64,000 nucleotides of DNA from Bacillus sp. RO3 (GCF_012911895.1 NZ_JAAXCV010000027.1:124001-188000), one strand, 5' to 3'; positions 43,229-52,503 are shown, counted from the first letter of the stretch. A program made the numbers and translations. The notes: generated by a model from the sequence alone, not told the origin.

Positions 43229-43582
43229 TTACTTCTGCATTGAACCGTAAAGTTCTTCAAGAGGCTTCATGATGACTTTGTTTAAGTCATTGATGACCAT
43301 ACTCATGCGTTGCTCAGCTTCCATAAGCTTTGCGATTTTTTCGTGTTGTTGAACAAGTTGAGCTGTCTTTTGAGCCTGCTCTACTTCCTCTTGAGTGATT
43401 TCTTCACCGCTCATTTGCTTTTGTTGCAGGTTCATTTGAATGTTTCTGAAGTTTTCAAACATCTTATTCGCAGATTCGTCATTGTTCACTTCGTCATACA
43501 TGTTTTTCAGTTGTAGAAATTCGTCGCTTTGACGTAAAGCACGTTCTAATTCGTTCGCTTGATCGTATAAGTTAATAGCCAA
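43229..43582 (-). CDS. yheA: YlbF/YmcA-family protein YheA
   Basis: 117 residues, entirely helical and charged: YDQANELERALRQSDEFLQL and ENFRNIQMNLQQKQMSGEEI are the YlbF-family pattern. YlbF and YmcA form part of an RNA-processing complex with YaaT in B. subtilis; the role of YheA itself is unknown. SD AGGAGG lies before ATG 43582. Confidence 0.92.
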   Translation of the reverse strand: MAINLYDQANELERALRQSDEFLQLKNMYDEVNNDESANKMFENFRNIQMNLQQKQMSGEEITQEEVEQAQKTAQLVQQHEKIAKLMEAEQRMSMVINDLNKVIMKPLEELYGSMQK

Positions 43583-43677
43583 AATACGTACCTCCTATAA
43601 TTTCACTCTATGTTTCCTTCACCACTATAACAAACTATAGAGTGAATTTCTAGGAAGGACCCTTGAACTCTGCTGAT

Positions 43678-44817
43678 TCAGGAGATGAACAGGGCGATGA
43701 TCCCCTGGACAATCCCGATCACACCACCCAGCAATGCACCTAAGTACGTAATCATCTTGAATTCGCGACGTGAAATGCCGAGCACCAATTCTTCCAATCT
43801 TTCAACGGAGAAGGATTCCACCTGCTCCTGGACAATCTGCTGAAGATGCATTTTCTCCATCAGGTTCGGTATCTTCTTCGATAAGAGGTCCGTCCCTCTG
43901 TCCACCCATTTCGGAAGCTGGGTTTGAAAGAATGTATCTTGATGTGGCTGAAGCCAGTGGCTCAGGGGCTTTGAAAGGTGGGCTTCAATGTTAACGAGTT
44001 TAACCAGGGATGCCTGGACCCCTTGGATGAGATCTTCTTCGGGTAATCGATTGATGAAATCCTCAAGCTTCGTTTGTTTCAACTTCGACCATTCTTTCGT
44101 CAGGAGATTAAACAGGATTTCCTGAGTTCCTTCATGTTTGATGAATTTGACGATTTCAGGCTGAACTTTATCAGCAACGGACGTGTTACCAAGGAACATC
44201 CCCAGCATGTTTCCAAGCATGCCCCGTTCTTTCAGAAAGTCGTCGATCATCACTTTCACTTTCGCTTTTCCTTCAGGGCTCGTAAAGTATGCTTCTGCAC
44301 GGTTCGCGATGAAATTGACTATTTCAGGGATATGTTCTTCCGCTTTGGCCTGCCACTTTTCGGGAAGAACCTCTTCAAGCTTCTTAGAGGTATAAACTGC
44401 TTTTGTATCCTTCACTTTTACGGCTGCCCACTCCTCAAGCCACCCATTGAGACGATGGGAAGATACAGGGATCTGAAGGGTTTCCAGCCATTCATTCACC
44501 GTTTTGTCCGATGTGAAGACAGGCTTTAATTCTTCTGACAGCCAGCTGGTTACGTCGTTTTGGAAATTTTCATTCATCACTTTTTTCTGGAGACTTTCAG
44601 GAGTGATTAAATGGTCCACCACCATTTTACCAAGTTGTTCAGCCAATTCCCCACGTCGTTTAGGGATAAGCCCTGGTGTGAAAGGAATTTTGAATTTCCC
44701 GATATAGTAAGCCTTATAAGGCCTGAATAACATTTTTATCGCTAATGAGTTGGTGACTCCTCCAATGAGGGCTCCAATCAGTACCATGAACAGGAACAGG
44801 ATGAAGACATCCAGCAT
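43678..44817 (-). CDS. yheB: DUF445 membrane protein YheB
   Basis: 379 residues. An N-terminal helix with VLIGALIGGVTNSLAIKMLFRP (typical DUF445 start) followed by PFTPGLIPKRRGELAEQLG, a long helical soluble middle, and a C-terminal helix (ITYLGALLGGVIGIVQGIIA). Matches B. subtilis YheB beside yheA. Function unknown; some relatives are spore-associated. Confidence 0.9.
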   Translation of the reverse strand: MLDVFILFLFMVLIGALIGGVTNSLAIKMLFRPYKAYYIGKFKIPFTPGLIPKRRGELAEQLGKMVVDHLITPESLQKKVMNENFQNDVTSWLSEELKPVFTSDKTVNEWLETLQIPVSSHRLNGWLEEWAAVKVKDTKAVYTSKKLEEVLPEKWQAKAEEHIPEIVNFIANRAEAYFTSPEGKAKVKVMIDDFLKERGMLGNMLGMFLGNTSVADKVQPEIVKFIKHEGTQEILFNLLTKEWSKLKQTKLEDFINRLPEEDLIQGVQASLVKLVNIEAHLSKPLSHWLQPHQDTFFQTQLPKWVDRGTDLLSKKIPNLMEKMHLQQIVQEQVESFSVERLEELVLGISRREFKMITYLGALLGGVIGIVQGIIALFIS

Positions 44818-44948
44818 GATTGCACCTTCCTTTTCTACTTCTGTCGTTTGAACATTTCAGTTGAGTTTACATAGAATGCTATATCAACATTAGCCCAATA
44901 AATCATTATAAAATCAATCATACGGGTTATGCAAATGGAGAATGCAGA

Positions 44949-46286
44949 ATGAAGATAAAATGTTCATTTAGTTCAAATAAACACCATCATGACCATCATT
45001 TCTTGACTGTACCGAAGAAGCTGATGAGTCGTTTACCTTTCCAGCGGGAGATGACGCTGAAATGTGGAAACTCTCATCTGGATGTTACATGTGTGGAGAG
45101 TACAAGTGATACTCAGCACATTATATTGGATACAGGCGATTCATTATTTTCATCCATACCAAATCTGGATCCTATATGGATATCTATCGATTCCAGACAT
45201 AATATGATTCGTATGGGGCCGGTTGTCGCCCTATTAATCAATCCATTCTCTCTTCGTACATTACCTTCACACTCTTTAAAAGAATATTTTACAGAGTGTC
45301 AGAGCTGGTTTCAACAAAAAGGTGGATTATTTTACCTGCTTCCCCTCCCATCCTTTCTAGGCGATCTTAAAGAAGGTGTCGCCTATCATGATGGGGACTG
45401 GAAATCCACCTTGCTTCCAGCTCCAGATATTATATACAATCGCTGTCACTCCCGGAAGACAGAAAGAAATTCTTCTTATAAAGACGCCCTCATCCGCTCT
45501 GAAGACCGGCAAATCCATGTCTTCAACTCTGGTTTTCTAGGAAAAGATGAAGTTTACCAATCTCTGAAAGACAGCCCGGCCCTCGCACAGTATTTACCCA
45601 ATACCGTCCAAGGATTTGATTCATTAGAGGAGATGCTGGACGTATATGAAGATGTTTTCTTAAAAGGGATCAACGGCAGTAAAGGGCGCTACATCATGCG
45701 CATTCAAAAAAAAGACAACGAATATATCATGTACCAAAATTCATTTTCCTCAAAGAGTCCACTCTCTTTTTCAACTTATTCTTCACTCTTTAAACAGATT
45801 CGGGCGTGGTGTAAATCCTCTTCTTATTTAACACAGGAAACCATTCCATTCCTTTCTGTGGAAGGTCAGCCATTAGACTTTCGATTTCTTTGTCATCTAA
45901 ATGGGAAGAGGAGCTGGGAAATCGTCTCTGCTGTTGCCCGTGTCGCTGCAAAGGAACAATTCGTGGCAAACATCGATCAGGGTGGGCGAATCGAAAAGCC
46001 CCTTTCCATCCTGAACACCTATTTCCCCCCCCAGAAAAGTGCTGAGATTTTTCTTGAGATGAGGGAATTATGTATGCATGCCGCAGAGCTTCTCTCGGAG
46101 ACGGCTGACGGGCATTTTGCCGAGCTCGGGCTGGATGTCGGCATCGATCATAGCGGGAAGCCGTGGCTGATTGAAATCAATTCCAAACCTTCTAAAAGGA
46201 CGTACCTTGATAACGACCGGATCCGACCGTCGGTGAAAGCACTGTTTGAATATAGTTCCGGTATATGGATGAACAAGGAGGATTAA
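44949..46286 (+). CDS. YheC/YheD-family ATP-grasp protein, first of four
   Basis: 445 residues. N-terminal about 200 residues form the YheC/D-specific region (PAPDIIYNRCHSRKTERN); the ATP-grasp part follows: FLKGINGSKGRYIMRI (Lys and Gly-rich loop), FDFRF-type DFRFLCHLNG, and ELGLDVGIDHSGKPWLIEIN with the final Asn-Ser-Lys-Pro. The N-terminus is His-rich (SSNKHHHDHH). Members are endospore coat-associated proteins; a ligase reaction is inferred from the fold. It is 4 nt from the next gene. Confidence 0.88.
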   Translation: MKIKCSFSSNKHHHDHHFLTVPKKLMSRLPFQREMTLKCGNSHLDVTCVESTSDTQHIILDTGDSLFSSIPNLDPIWISIDSRHNMIRMGPVVALLINPFSLRTLPSHSLKEYFTECQSWFQQKGGLFYLLPLPSFLGDLKEGVAYHDGDWKSTLLPAPDIIYNRCHSRKTERNSSYKDALIRSEDRQIHVFNSGFLGKDEVYQSLKDSPALAQYLPNTVQGFDSLEEMLDVYEDVFLKGINGSKGRYIMRIQKKDNEYIMYQNSFSSKSPLSFSTYSSLFKQIRAWCKSSSYLTQETIPFLSVEGQPLDFRFLCHLNGKRSWEIVSAVARVAAKEQFVANIDQGGRIEKPLSILNTYFPPQKSAEIFLEMRELCMHAAELLSETADGHFAELGLDVGIDHSGKPWLIEINSKPSKRTYLDNDRIRPSVKALFEYSSGIWMNKED

Positions 46287-46290
46287 TTCA

Positions 46291-47382
46291 ATGAACCATT
46301 CACTGGGCATTATGACCCTTACGCCCCAAGACATGAACAGCTATTTCACGGAAATCGGTAAACAATCCATTTCATACCCTGTGGATCTATACCTGTTTTC
46401 TCCTAAAGGAGTGTCTCCTTTAAACGAGACAGTGGAAGGATACTACTTCAATAAGGAAGCTCAAAACTGGGAAAGAGAAGCCTTTGAGATACCCGATTAT
46501 ATTTATGACCGTACGTATTACCAAAAGGATTTGGAATCCCGGCAGGCCAAGGTTGTCGTTCAATGGCTGAAAAATCAGAGTCATATCCGCTTTCTCGGAT
46601 ATGGTCTCCCAAATAAATGGCATCTCTATGAAAAGCTGAAGAATACAGCCCTCTCCCCTTATATACCCGAAACATACCTTGTGACTGATGGAAAACATTT
46701 ATTAAATCTACTCTCAAAACATAAAGATGTAATAATCAAGCCCGTTGACGGGGCCCATGGATTTGCTGTTTACCATCTGGCGGAGACTCATTCGGACATT
46801 GTCGTCCGCACGACAAAAAAGCGGGGAATCGTGGAACAATCCTTTCCAAATAAAGAGAAGTTCCTTATTTGGTCTGATCATATTCTCAAGCAGCACACTT
46901 TCATTTGTCAAAAAAGATTGCTCAATCTAACAAAACAAAACGCCCCCTTCGATATGCGCATCCTTCTCAATAAAAATGCATTGGGTGAGTGGAGGGAATT
47001 TCAGCGGGCGATACGAGTGGGAAAAGAAAATGGAATTCTGACAAACATCAGTCGAGGTGCATCTTATACCTCTTTCGGTAATTGGATGAGATCACAGGAT
47101 ACAGTTGCATGGGATGGTATGGAAGAGGAACTGACCGGTATCTTGGAGGAAATGCCATTACTCCTCGAAGAGCACTTTTCTCCCCTCTTTGAAATAGGGG
47201 TCGATCTTATCATTTGTGAAGACCAATCGATGTGGATCCTGGATATGAATTCTAAGCCTGGTCATAAAGTAGTGGATGAATTAAGTCCAGAAAAGGCTTA
47301 TTCAATGTTCCAAGCCCCGTTGGATTATTGTGATTTCCTGGCATCACAGAGCCTTTCATCCTTAAGACGAGGTGATTATTAA
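46291..47382 (+). CDS. yheC: YheC, endospore coat-associated ATP-grasp protein
   Basis: 363 residues, the length of B. subtilis YheC, and same order before yheD. IPDYIYDRTYYQKDLES gives the family D/N-R motif; ATP-grasp residues are IIKPVDGAHGFAVYHL, FDMRILLNKN and EIGVDLIICEDQSMWILDMN followed by Ser-Lys-Pro. SD AAGGAGGA overlaps the end of the previous gene. Its stop overlaps the yheD ATG (TAATG), suggesting translational coupling. Confidence 0.9.
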   Translation: MNHSLGIMTLTPQDMNSYFTEIGKQSISYPVDLYLFSPKGVSPLNETVEGYYFNKEAQNWEREAFEIPDYIYDRTYYQKDLESRQAKVVVQWLKNQSHIRFLGYGLPNKWHLYEKLKNTALSPYIPETYLVTDGKHLLNLLSKHKDVIIKPVDGAHGFAVYHLAETHSDIVVRTTKKRGIVEQSFPNKEKFLIWSDHILKQHTFICQKRLLNLTKQNAPFDMRILLNKNALGEWREFQRAIRVGKENGILTNISRGASYTSFGNWMRSQDTVAWDGMEEELTGILEEMPLLLEEHFSPLFEIGVDLIICEDQSMWILDMNSKPGHKVVDELSPEKAYSMFQAPLDYCDFLASQSLSSLRRGDY

Positions 47383-48755
47383 TGCTTAAAACGTTTAAAA
47401 TCGAACAATTTCATGATGACGAAGACATCCTCTATCTTCCTTCCGGTTTCAAACTTGAAGGAGAAACAATTCCTCAGATAATGATTCTTGGAACTGCCCG
47501 GCAAAAGGCCCTATGCCTGCGTCATCCAAACGGGCGGAATGTCATTGGAATGAGTTCAAGTTTAGCAGCAAAGTTACATCTCCCTTCTAAAGTAGAGGCC
47601 CTTTCTCTACTAGCCAAGGAGGATTGTCTATATCTCGGGGTGCTCATTGGGATCTTCACCTCAGGATTCAGGAGCTTTCGTTTAAGTCCCATTGGTGAAC
47701 GGTCCCATTTTTTCAAAAAACTCCTGTCCGTTCAATCCTCATTGGGAGTCATTCCCTTTGTATTCGGCGAACGTCATATCGATTGGGAAAATGGACTTGT
47801 ACAGGGTTATTTCCACTTTGGGGAAGGATGGGAAATCGAGAACATCCCTTTACCTAATGTCATCTATGACAGACTGCCGAACCGTCGCAGCGAAAAAAGA
47901 AAAACCTACCGGCTCATCAAAGAAAGGTTACAAAGAGAATATGGAATCCCATGGTACAACCCGGGATTCTTTAATAAGCTTGATTTATTTGAACGACTGG
48001 AGAATGATTCTTCGGTCCAGCACTTTCTCCCCGAGACACATCCGTTTCAATCATTTGATGTGATGGAACGCATGTTAGCAGAACATCACCATGTTTACCT
48101 GAAGCCAAAAAACGGGAGTCTCGGCAATGGCATTCACAAGATAACATACAGCCGCTCAACCGATGAATATTATTGCCGTTTCAGAGATGAAGATCAGAAA
48201 AACCGTTTACTGAAGTTTAAAACGCTGGAACAGCTCACCAAAACGATCTTCAAACATCGAAACCCTGACACATATATCGTGCAACAAGGAATATCTTTAT
48301 TGCACGATCATAATCGCCCCATCGACTTTCGGGTTCATACGAACAAGGACGAAAATGGTTCCTGGCAGGTAAGCGCAATAGCAGGGAAGATTGCCGGGAG
48401 CGGAAGTGTGACGACCCATACCAATAACGGCGGAAAAGTAAGGGTTTTATCTGAATTATTTACAGAAGAAGAAGACCGGCGATTGGTCGAAGAAGCACTT
48501 AAGGAAGCTGCTTTAGAACTCTCTCATGCCATTGAACGCAACCTGGAAGGATTTATTGGGGAAATCGGTTTTGATTTCGGAGTGGATAAAGATCACCGAA
48601 TCTGGATGTTCGAAGCAAATTCAAAGCCGGGAAGATCGATCTTTTCACACCCGGAATTAAAAAGCTTTGATCTATTAACAAGAAAACTAGCTTTATCATT
48701 CGGTATCTTCCTTACGCAGCAAAGCTTGAAACATCCCGAGGAATTGATTCCATGA
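47382..48755 (+). CDS. yheD: YheD, endospore coat-associated ATP-grasp protein
   Basis: 457 residues (B. subtilis YheD is about 453). LPNVIYDRLPNRRSEKRK is the family motif, then YLKPKNGSLGNGIHKI, PIDFRVHTNKDENG, and EIGFDFGVDKDHRIWMFEAN followed by Ser-Lys-Pro. In B. subtilis YheD is a mother-cell product found around the forespore. The substrate of the predicted ligase is unknown; modification of a coat or cortex component is inferred. Overlaps both neighbours by 1-4 nt. Confidence 0.9.
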   Translation: MLKTFKIEQFHDDEDILYLPSGFKLEGETIPQIMILGTARQKALCLRHPNGRNVIGMSSSLAAKLHLPSKVEALSLLAKEDCLYLGVLIGIFTSGFRSFRLSPIGERSHFFKKLLSVQSSLGVIPFVFGERHIDWENGLVQGYFHFGEGWEIENIPLPNVIYDRLPNRRSEKRKTYRLIKERLQREYGIPWYNPGFFNKLDLFERLENDSSVQHFLPETHPFQSFDVMERMLAEHHHVYLKPKNGSLGNGIHKITYSRSTDEYYCRFRDEDQKNRLLKFKTLEQLTKTIFKHRNPDTYIVQQGISLLHDHNRPIDFRVHTNKDENGSWQVSAIAGKIAGSGSVTTHTNNGGKVRVLSELFTEEEDRRLVEEALKEAALELSHAIERNLEGFIGEIGFDFGVDKDHRIWMFEANSKPGRSIFSHPELKSFDLLTRKLALSFGIFLTQQSLKHPEELIP

Positions 48756-49945
48756 TTATTCTGTATGACCGTTTTAAAAAAACCTTTTTTCATGAGGAAA
48801 AATCCATAACGACCTTTGGGTTCGCTATGGATTCCTTCCTCCTATCCTCCAAATATCAGAAGGACTGCTACCGATTCACCATCCATTCAAGGAAGCAGAA
48901 CATCCCGGCGATTCCATTGATCGGGATCGTCGCCAGTAAGGAGAAAAGCAACAGATACAAAGGGAACTTTGAATGGTTCCGTTCCATCCAACAAGACGTG
49001 GAAGAGGCCGGGGGAATGTGTTTTGTTTTCTCCCCGCAGGATGTATTCGGAGAGACCATTTCAGGGATCATATACAATCAGCCATTGAATAAATGGGTTA
49101 AATGCTTATTCCCGGTCCCTAATGTCATTTACAATCGGGTTCCTTCCAGACAGGCAGAGGAGGATCAATCGTATGAGAAGTTACTCCATTTCATTGATAG
49201 ACACAAGATTCCCTTCTTTAATCCACATTTTTTCAATAAGTGGAATGTATACGAAGTATTGTCGGAGAGCAATGTACTGAAGCCATACCTTCCCCACACA
49301 GAACGTGTAACAAATGAAGAGGCTTTCTCCCAATTCCTCAACACCCATAAAAAAGTGTATGTCAAACATTCCCTCGCATCACAGGGAAAGGGGATCAGAC
49401 TTATTGAGATAGATCCAAAAGGGCGTGTCCTATGTAAAAGCATTAAGAAAATAGAGAGGTTTCTAAACGTATCCAGACTTTTTCAATCTTACAGTGAATG
49501 GTTTAAGAGTGATGAGTGGATCATGCAGGAGTCCATACCTTGTAAAACACTGTATGATCATCGCTATGACTTCAGGATCCTGGTCCTTCACACAGGGGTG
49601 GATTTCCAATTGATCGGCATCGGTGTGAGAATGTCACAACGGCAGGAGGTCACTACTCACGTTCCTGCTGGGGGAAGGATCATTTCACTGAAAGATGTGG
49701 CGGAAGCTCAGACAAAAAAGGAAATTTCATCAATTGTTCAAGCATGCGGGAAAGAATTGGCTAAATCCTTCGGCTATGTTGGGGAGTTCTCCATCGACTT
49801 AGCCCCAAGGGAACAAGGCGGTTTAGTCTTATTTGAAATCAATTCTAAGCCCATGACCTTTGATGAAGAGGAAATTGAAACGAAAAGGCGGAAGCAGCTT
49901 GTCCGCACCTTCCTCACACTCAGCGCAATAAATAAAGAAGGTTGA
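48752..49945 (+). CDS. YheC/YheD-family ATP-grasp protein, fourth of four
   Basis: 397 residues; ATG overlaps the yheD stop (ATGA). VPNVIYNRVPSRQAEEDQ is the family motif; ATP-grasp elements are YVKHSLASQGKGIRLI, YDFRILVLHTG and EFSIDLAPREQGGLVLFEIN followed by Ser-Lys-Pro. The P-loop segment lacks the acidic/Gly pattern of the other three (HSLASQ instead of P-x-N/D-G), so nucleotide binding may differ. Terminator at 49936-49967. Confidence 0.88.
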   Translation: MIILYDRFKKTFFHEEKSITTFGFAMDSFLLSSKYQKDCYRFTIHSRKQNIPAIPLIGIVASKEKSNRYKGNFEWFRSIQQDVEEAGGMCFVFSPQDVFGETISGIIYNQPLNKWVKCLFPVPNVIYNRVPSRQAEEDQSYEKLLHFIDRHKIPFFNPHFFNKWNVYEVLSESNVLKPYLPHTERVTNEEAFSQFLNTHKKVYVKHSLASQGKGIRLIEIDPKGRVLCKSIKKIERFLNVSRLFQSYSEWFKSDEWIMQESIPCKTLYDHRYDFRILVLHTGVDFQLIGIGVRMSQRQEVTTHVPAGGRIISLKDVAEAQTKKEISSIVQACGKELAKSFGYVGEFSIDLAPREQGGLVLFEINSKPMTFDEEEIETKRRKQLVRTFLTLSAINKEG

Positions 49946-49967
49946 ATTCAGAGGGATTCAACCTTTC
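49936..49967. terminator. Bidirectional terminator after the ATP-grasp cluster
   Basis: AAGGTTGAAT and ATTCAACCTT arms (about 49938-49947/49956-49965) with a 9-10-nt loop; T-rich both ways for converging genes. Confidence 0.8.
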
Positions 49968-49977
49968 TCCTTTCACC

Positions 49978-50376
49978 CTATCGTAATGAATTATAAATAG
50001 TAGAAAATCGGGTAGCATGTTCCATTTCATCAGTCATGGCAATAAAAAGTGGTTTGTATGCTTGTTGATTGGGGATTTCAAGCAGCATGTCCCTGTAAAA
50101 TTCTGCAGCCTCAAGCTCATCCTTCAGTGCTCTCATCACCCCTTCTTTAAACGTCGTAAACCCCACCTTCTCCTTCTTATGTTCGTAGTATTCTCCAGTC
50201 AATAAATAATGCAGGTATTGAAACATTTCATAATGTTCTTTTTCATCCTTCCTGGCATGTTCGATAAACTCTGCATACAATGGATTGTTTGTCCGCGCTT
50301 TTAATTCTTTATAGAAATAATAGGCTGTCCACTCATCACTGATCGCCTTTTGCAAATCACGAATAAACGTATTCAT
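49978..50376 (-). CDS. Ferritin-like di-iron-type protein
   Basis: 132 residues, four helices carrying metal-ligand pattern: DEWTAYYFYKE (helix 1 Glu), DEKEHYEMFQYL (ExxH), DELEAAEFYRDM and DEMEHATRFSTIY (ExxH). This is a ferritin-like/rubrerythrin-like fold without the rubredoxin CxxC domain. Possible iron or peroxide handling, or a coat-type ferritin-like role; not determinable. Monocistronic. Confidence 0.8.
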   Translation of the reverse strand: MNTFIRDLQKAISDEWTAYYFYKELKARTNNPLYAEFIEHARKDEKEHYEMFQYLHYLLTGEYYEHKKEKVGFTTFKEGVMRALKDELEAAEFYRDMLLEIPNQQAYKPLFIAMTDEMEHATRFSTIYNSLR

Positions 50377-50457
50377 TCCTCGTCCCTCCTCTAGCTCTTC
50401 TGTAAATTCTATTAGGGGAGGATTTCATTTATGATACAATTACAACCATAGAACTCT

Positions 50458-50471
50458 TTAAAACGTTTACA
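50458..50471. promoter_or_regulatory. cre-like site upstream of yheE
   Basis: TTAAAACGTTTACA: 13 of 14 matches to the cre consensus on either strand, 21 bp before the yheE start. A -10-like TACAAT is at 50435-50440, so the cre would lie just downstream of the transcription start. Confidence 0.4.
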
Positions 50472-50491
50472 CAAATAATGGAGGATGAATA

Positions 50492-50701
50492 ATGATACAG
50501 CATTTCCAATTCAAAAACATGTTTGAAAATAAACAGCTTCCGGGCTGGACTTTTTCTTTTTATTTCAGTGGGAAGAAATACACTGGTCATTATCATAAGG
50601 ACGGGAGAATCGAATGGGACGGTCCCATCCCACCTGCGGAAAATGAAGACGACCTTAAAAAGCAGCTCCATGAACTGATGCTCTTCCATGTATATGAATG
50701 A
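50492..50701 (+). CDS. yheE: YheE-like small protein (DUF5342)
   Basis: 69 residues: MIQHFQFKNMFENKQLPGWT, YHKDGRIEWDGPIPP, then HELMLFHVYE. It matches what I remember of B. subtilis YheE, the neighbour of yheD. No catalytic motif is visible. SD GGAGGA is 6-8 nt before ATG 50492. Confidence 0.8.
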   Translation: MIQHFQFKNMFENKQLPGWTFSFYFSGKKYTGHYHKDGRIEWDGPIPPAENEDDLKKQLHELMLFHVYE

Positions 50702-50787
50702 TGAGCCTATACCTAAAGGGAAATGAATGACATTTCATGCATAACTTCAGCTTCCTATCCAACACTAAGTGCAGGAGGCTGATGAGC

Positions 50788-50976
50788 ATGAAAAAAGACA
50801 ACTTAACCGACCAATTTCTTCCTGATACGAATTACGAAGGGAAAGAAAAAGCGTTTCTGGATGTTGACCGCTTCATCAATGAAGGGATGTCAGGAGGTTC
50901 CGTCCATATGAGGGAAAACACCACCAACATCGAAGAAGCAGTTGACATTACACAATATGAAGAACCCCCAAAATGA
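50788..50976 (+). CDS. Small acidic protein, unknown
   Basis: 62 residues from ATG 50788; GGAGG (50774-50778) is 9 nt away, against 3 nt for the in-frame ATG 50782. Polar and acidic, no membrane helix: segments LPDTNYEGKEKAFLDVDRFI, NEGMSGGSVHMRE and EEAVDITQYEEPPK. The strong SD argues for a real gene. I do not recognise the family. Confidence 0.6.
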   Translation: MKKDNLTDQFLPDTNYEGKEKAFLDVDRFINEGMSGGSVHMRENTTNIEEAVDITQYEEPPK

Positions 50977-51033
50977 TAAAGGAGAATGGCTTTCCTTTCC
51001 TGTGAATGTGAGGGGGTTGGCCCTGGAGCAAAA

Positions 51034-51067
51034 AAAGCTGCCTGAAGGTGGGATCCTTCGGCAGCTT
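51034..51067 (-). terminator. Terminator of the CsoR-family gene
   Basis: AAGCTGCC-T-GAAGG and CCTTC-GGCAGCTT arms; T-run on the minus strand. Confidence 0.8.
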
Positions 51068-51077
51068 ATTCACATTT

Positions 51078-51338
51078 TTATCGGCTTCTGACAAGCATAT
51101 TGACGGCTTCTTGAATGGCGTCTTCTGCATTGAGGCCCTCTTCTTCTGATTCACGGATGCAAGCTTCGAGATTTTTCGCAACAATGAGGCCGATTGTACG
51201 GTCAACGGCTGTACGGACAGCAGATAATTGAGTCACGACATCTTTGCAATGCTTTTCATCTTCCATCATTTTCAATACGCCACGGACTTGTCCTTCAAGA
51301 CGCTTCATGCGATTGGTCACTTCTTTATTATATTCCAT
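51078..51338 (-). CDS. CsoR/FrmR-family metal- or persulfide-sensing repressor (CstR-like)
   Basis: 86 residues from ATG 51338 (GGGGTG 6 nt upstream); an in-frame ATG at 51401 would add 21 residues without family similarity. DUF156 three-helix fold: NRMKRLEGQVRGVLKMMEDE, first Cys in KHCKDVVTQLSAV, second Cys in AKNLEACIRES. The copper-type CsoR has His between them (H-x-x-x-C); here that position is Asn, the pattern of CstR/YrkD persulfide sensors. No sulfur-handling gene is adjacent, so its regulon is unclear. Confidence 0.85.
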   Translation of the reverse strand: MEYNKEVTNRMKRLEGQVRGVLKMMEDEKHCKDVVTQLSAVRTAVDRTIGLIVAKNLEACIRESEEEGLNAEDAIQEAVNMLVRSR

Positions 51339-51412
51339 TTTGGACACCCCATATTGATTTATTCGTTCTACCATAGTATTAAAATGAGTAAACTTTTGCA
51401 ATCATCCGCACT

Positions 51413-51440
51413 TTGATTAAGCGAAGGATTTCAGTACAAT
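51413..51440 (+). promoter_or_regulatory. Probable sigma-A promoter of the YxkF-like gene
   Basis: TTGATT (51413-51418), 16-bp spacer, TACAAT (51435-51440); 45 bp before the start. Confidence 0.6.
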
Positions 51441-51485
51441 ACCATTATAACCTTTTTTACTATAATAATGAATATGAGGGATTGC

Positions 51486-52406
51486 ATGTTAACATCTTTA
51501 CGTAAAAAATATCCTGATTCCATCATTCAGAATCACTATCCGACCAATCTTGAAGATCAGAGGATATGGTTTACAGATGATGCAGAAAATCAATACATAG
51601 GCATAGATAAAAGAGAAATCACTTCTGAGGAAATAGAATTGCTTCAATGCTTGTTCAGGGAGATAAAAGACGCCGCCGGAGTATTGAATGATTCTGGTCA
51701 CTCGAAGGAATGGTTCAACTTCTTATTTAATGAGGGTCCGAGACCCGCATTTAGTGAGGGTGATTTTCGCATCATTCAATTTTACTTAAAGGAGAGTTTA
51801 GACCAGTCCTTATTGAAAGAAGCCCTCAAACATCTAGTACCCCTCAATACGATTCTAGTATTGAAAGATGATCAAACAGGCTTTCTTATTGAGGAAAAGA
51901 GTGACTGGAATATGGATGAAGAGCAATTAATGTCGATTTCTCATGTGATTGAATCAGACTTTTTCGTCACTCTCACTTATTTCATGGGACAATTCCATGA
52001 AGTTTGTCCACAGCAGTTCCCTCTTACATTTAAGTATGAACGGGAATTATTTTCTTTTTCAAGATTGGTGCAGAAGCAGTCAGGTATTCAGAATATGGTG
52101 AAGGTCCTTCCTGCCTTTGCACTGCACCACTTACCTTATGAATGGAAGGAACCATTTTTTTCTAAGGTGGCGGAAGTCTTTTTGGAAGAACCTGAGTTAA
52201 TACACACTGTAAAGGCTTTTCTTGAAAATCAATCCAACATCAGTCAAACTGCCAAAATGTTATTTATGCATCGCAATAGCGTCCAGTACCGTATTGATAA
52301 ATTCATTGAAAAAACCAACATCGATATTAAGACTTTTCAGGGTGGAATTCTAGCTTATTTTGCTTGCCTGAACTTTCAATCTGACAACCTGCCTAAAAAG
52401 CTCTAG
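51486..52406 (+). CDS. yxkF: PucR/CdaR-type helix-turn-helix regulator (YxkF-like)
   Basis: 306 residues from ATG 51486 (GAGGG 5 nt upstream; ATG 51468 lacks an SD). The long N-terminal part has no recognised domain; the C-terminal CdaR/PucR HTH is FLENQSNISQTAKMLFMHRN followed by SVQYRIDKF. B. subtilis has YxkF immediately ahead of msmX, as here, so it may regulate the adjacent sugar ATPase gene or related carbohydrate functions. Confidence 0.8.
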   Translation: MLTSLRKKYPDSIIQNHYPTNLEDQRIWFTDDAENQYIGIDKREITSEEIELLQCLFREIKDAAGVLNDSGHSKEWFNFLFNEGPRPAFSEGDFRIIQFYLKESLDQSLLKEALKHLVPLNTILVLKDDQTGFLIEEKSDWNMDEEQLMSISHVIESDFFVTLTYFMGQFHEVCPQQFPLTFKYERELFSFSRLVQKQSGIQNMVKVLPAFALHHLPYEWKEPFFSKVAEVFLEEPELIHTVKAFLENQSNISQTAKMLFMHRNSVQYRIDKFIEKTNIDIKTFQGGILAYFACLNFQSDNLPKKL

Positions 52407-52503
52407 GGAACTTTGTGCAGGTTGACCATTCCTTTTTGAATCCGCTTTCTCTACAATGAATTCATAGATGAAAACGATTGCATTTCAAGGAGGAGAAAGA
52501 AAA

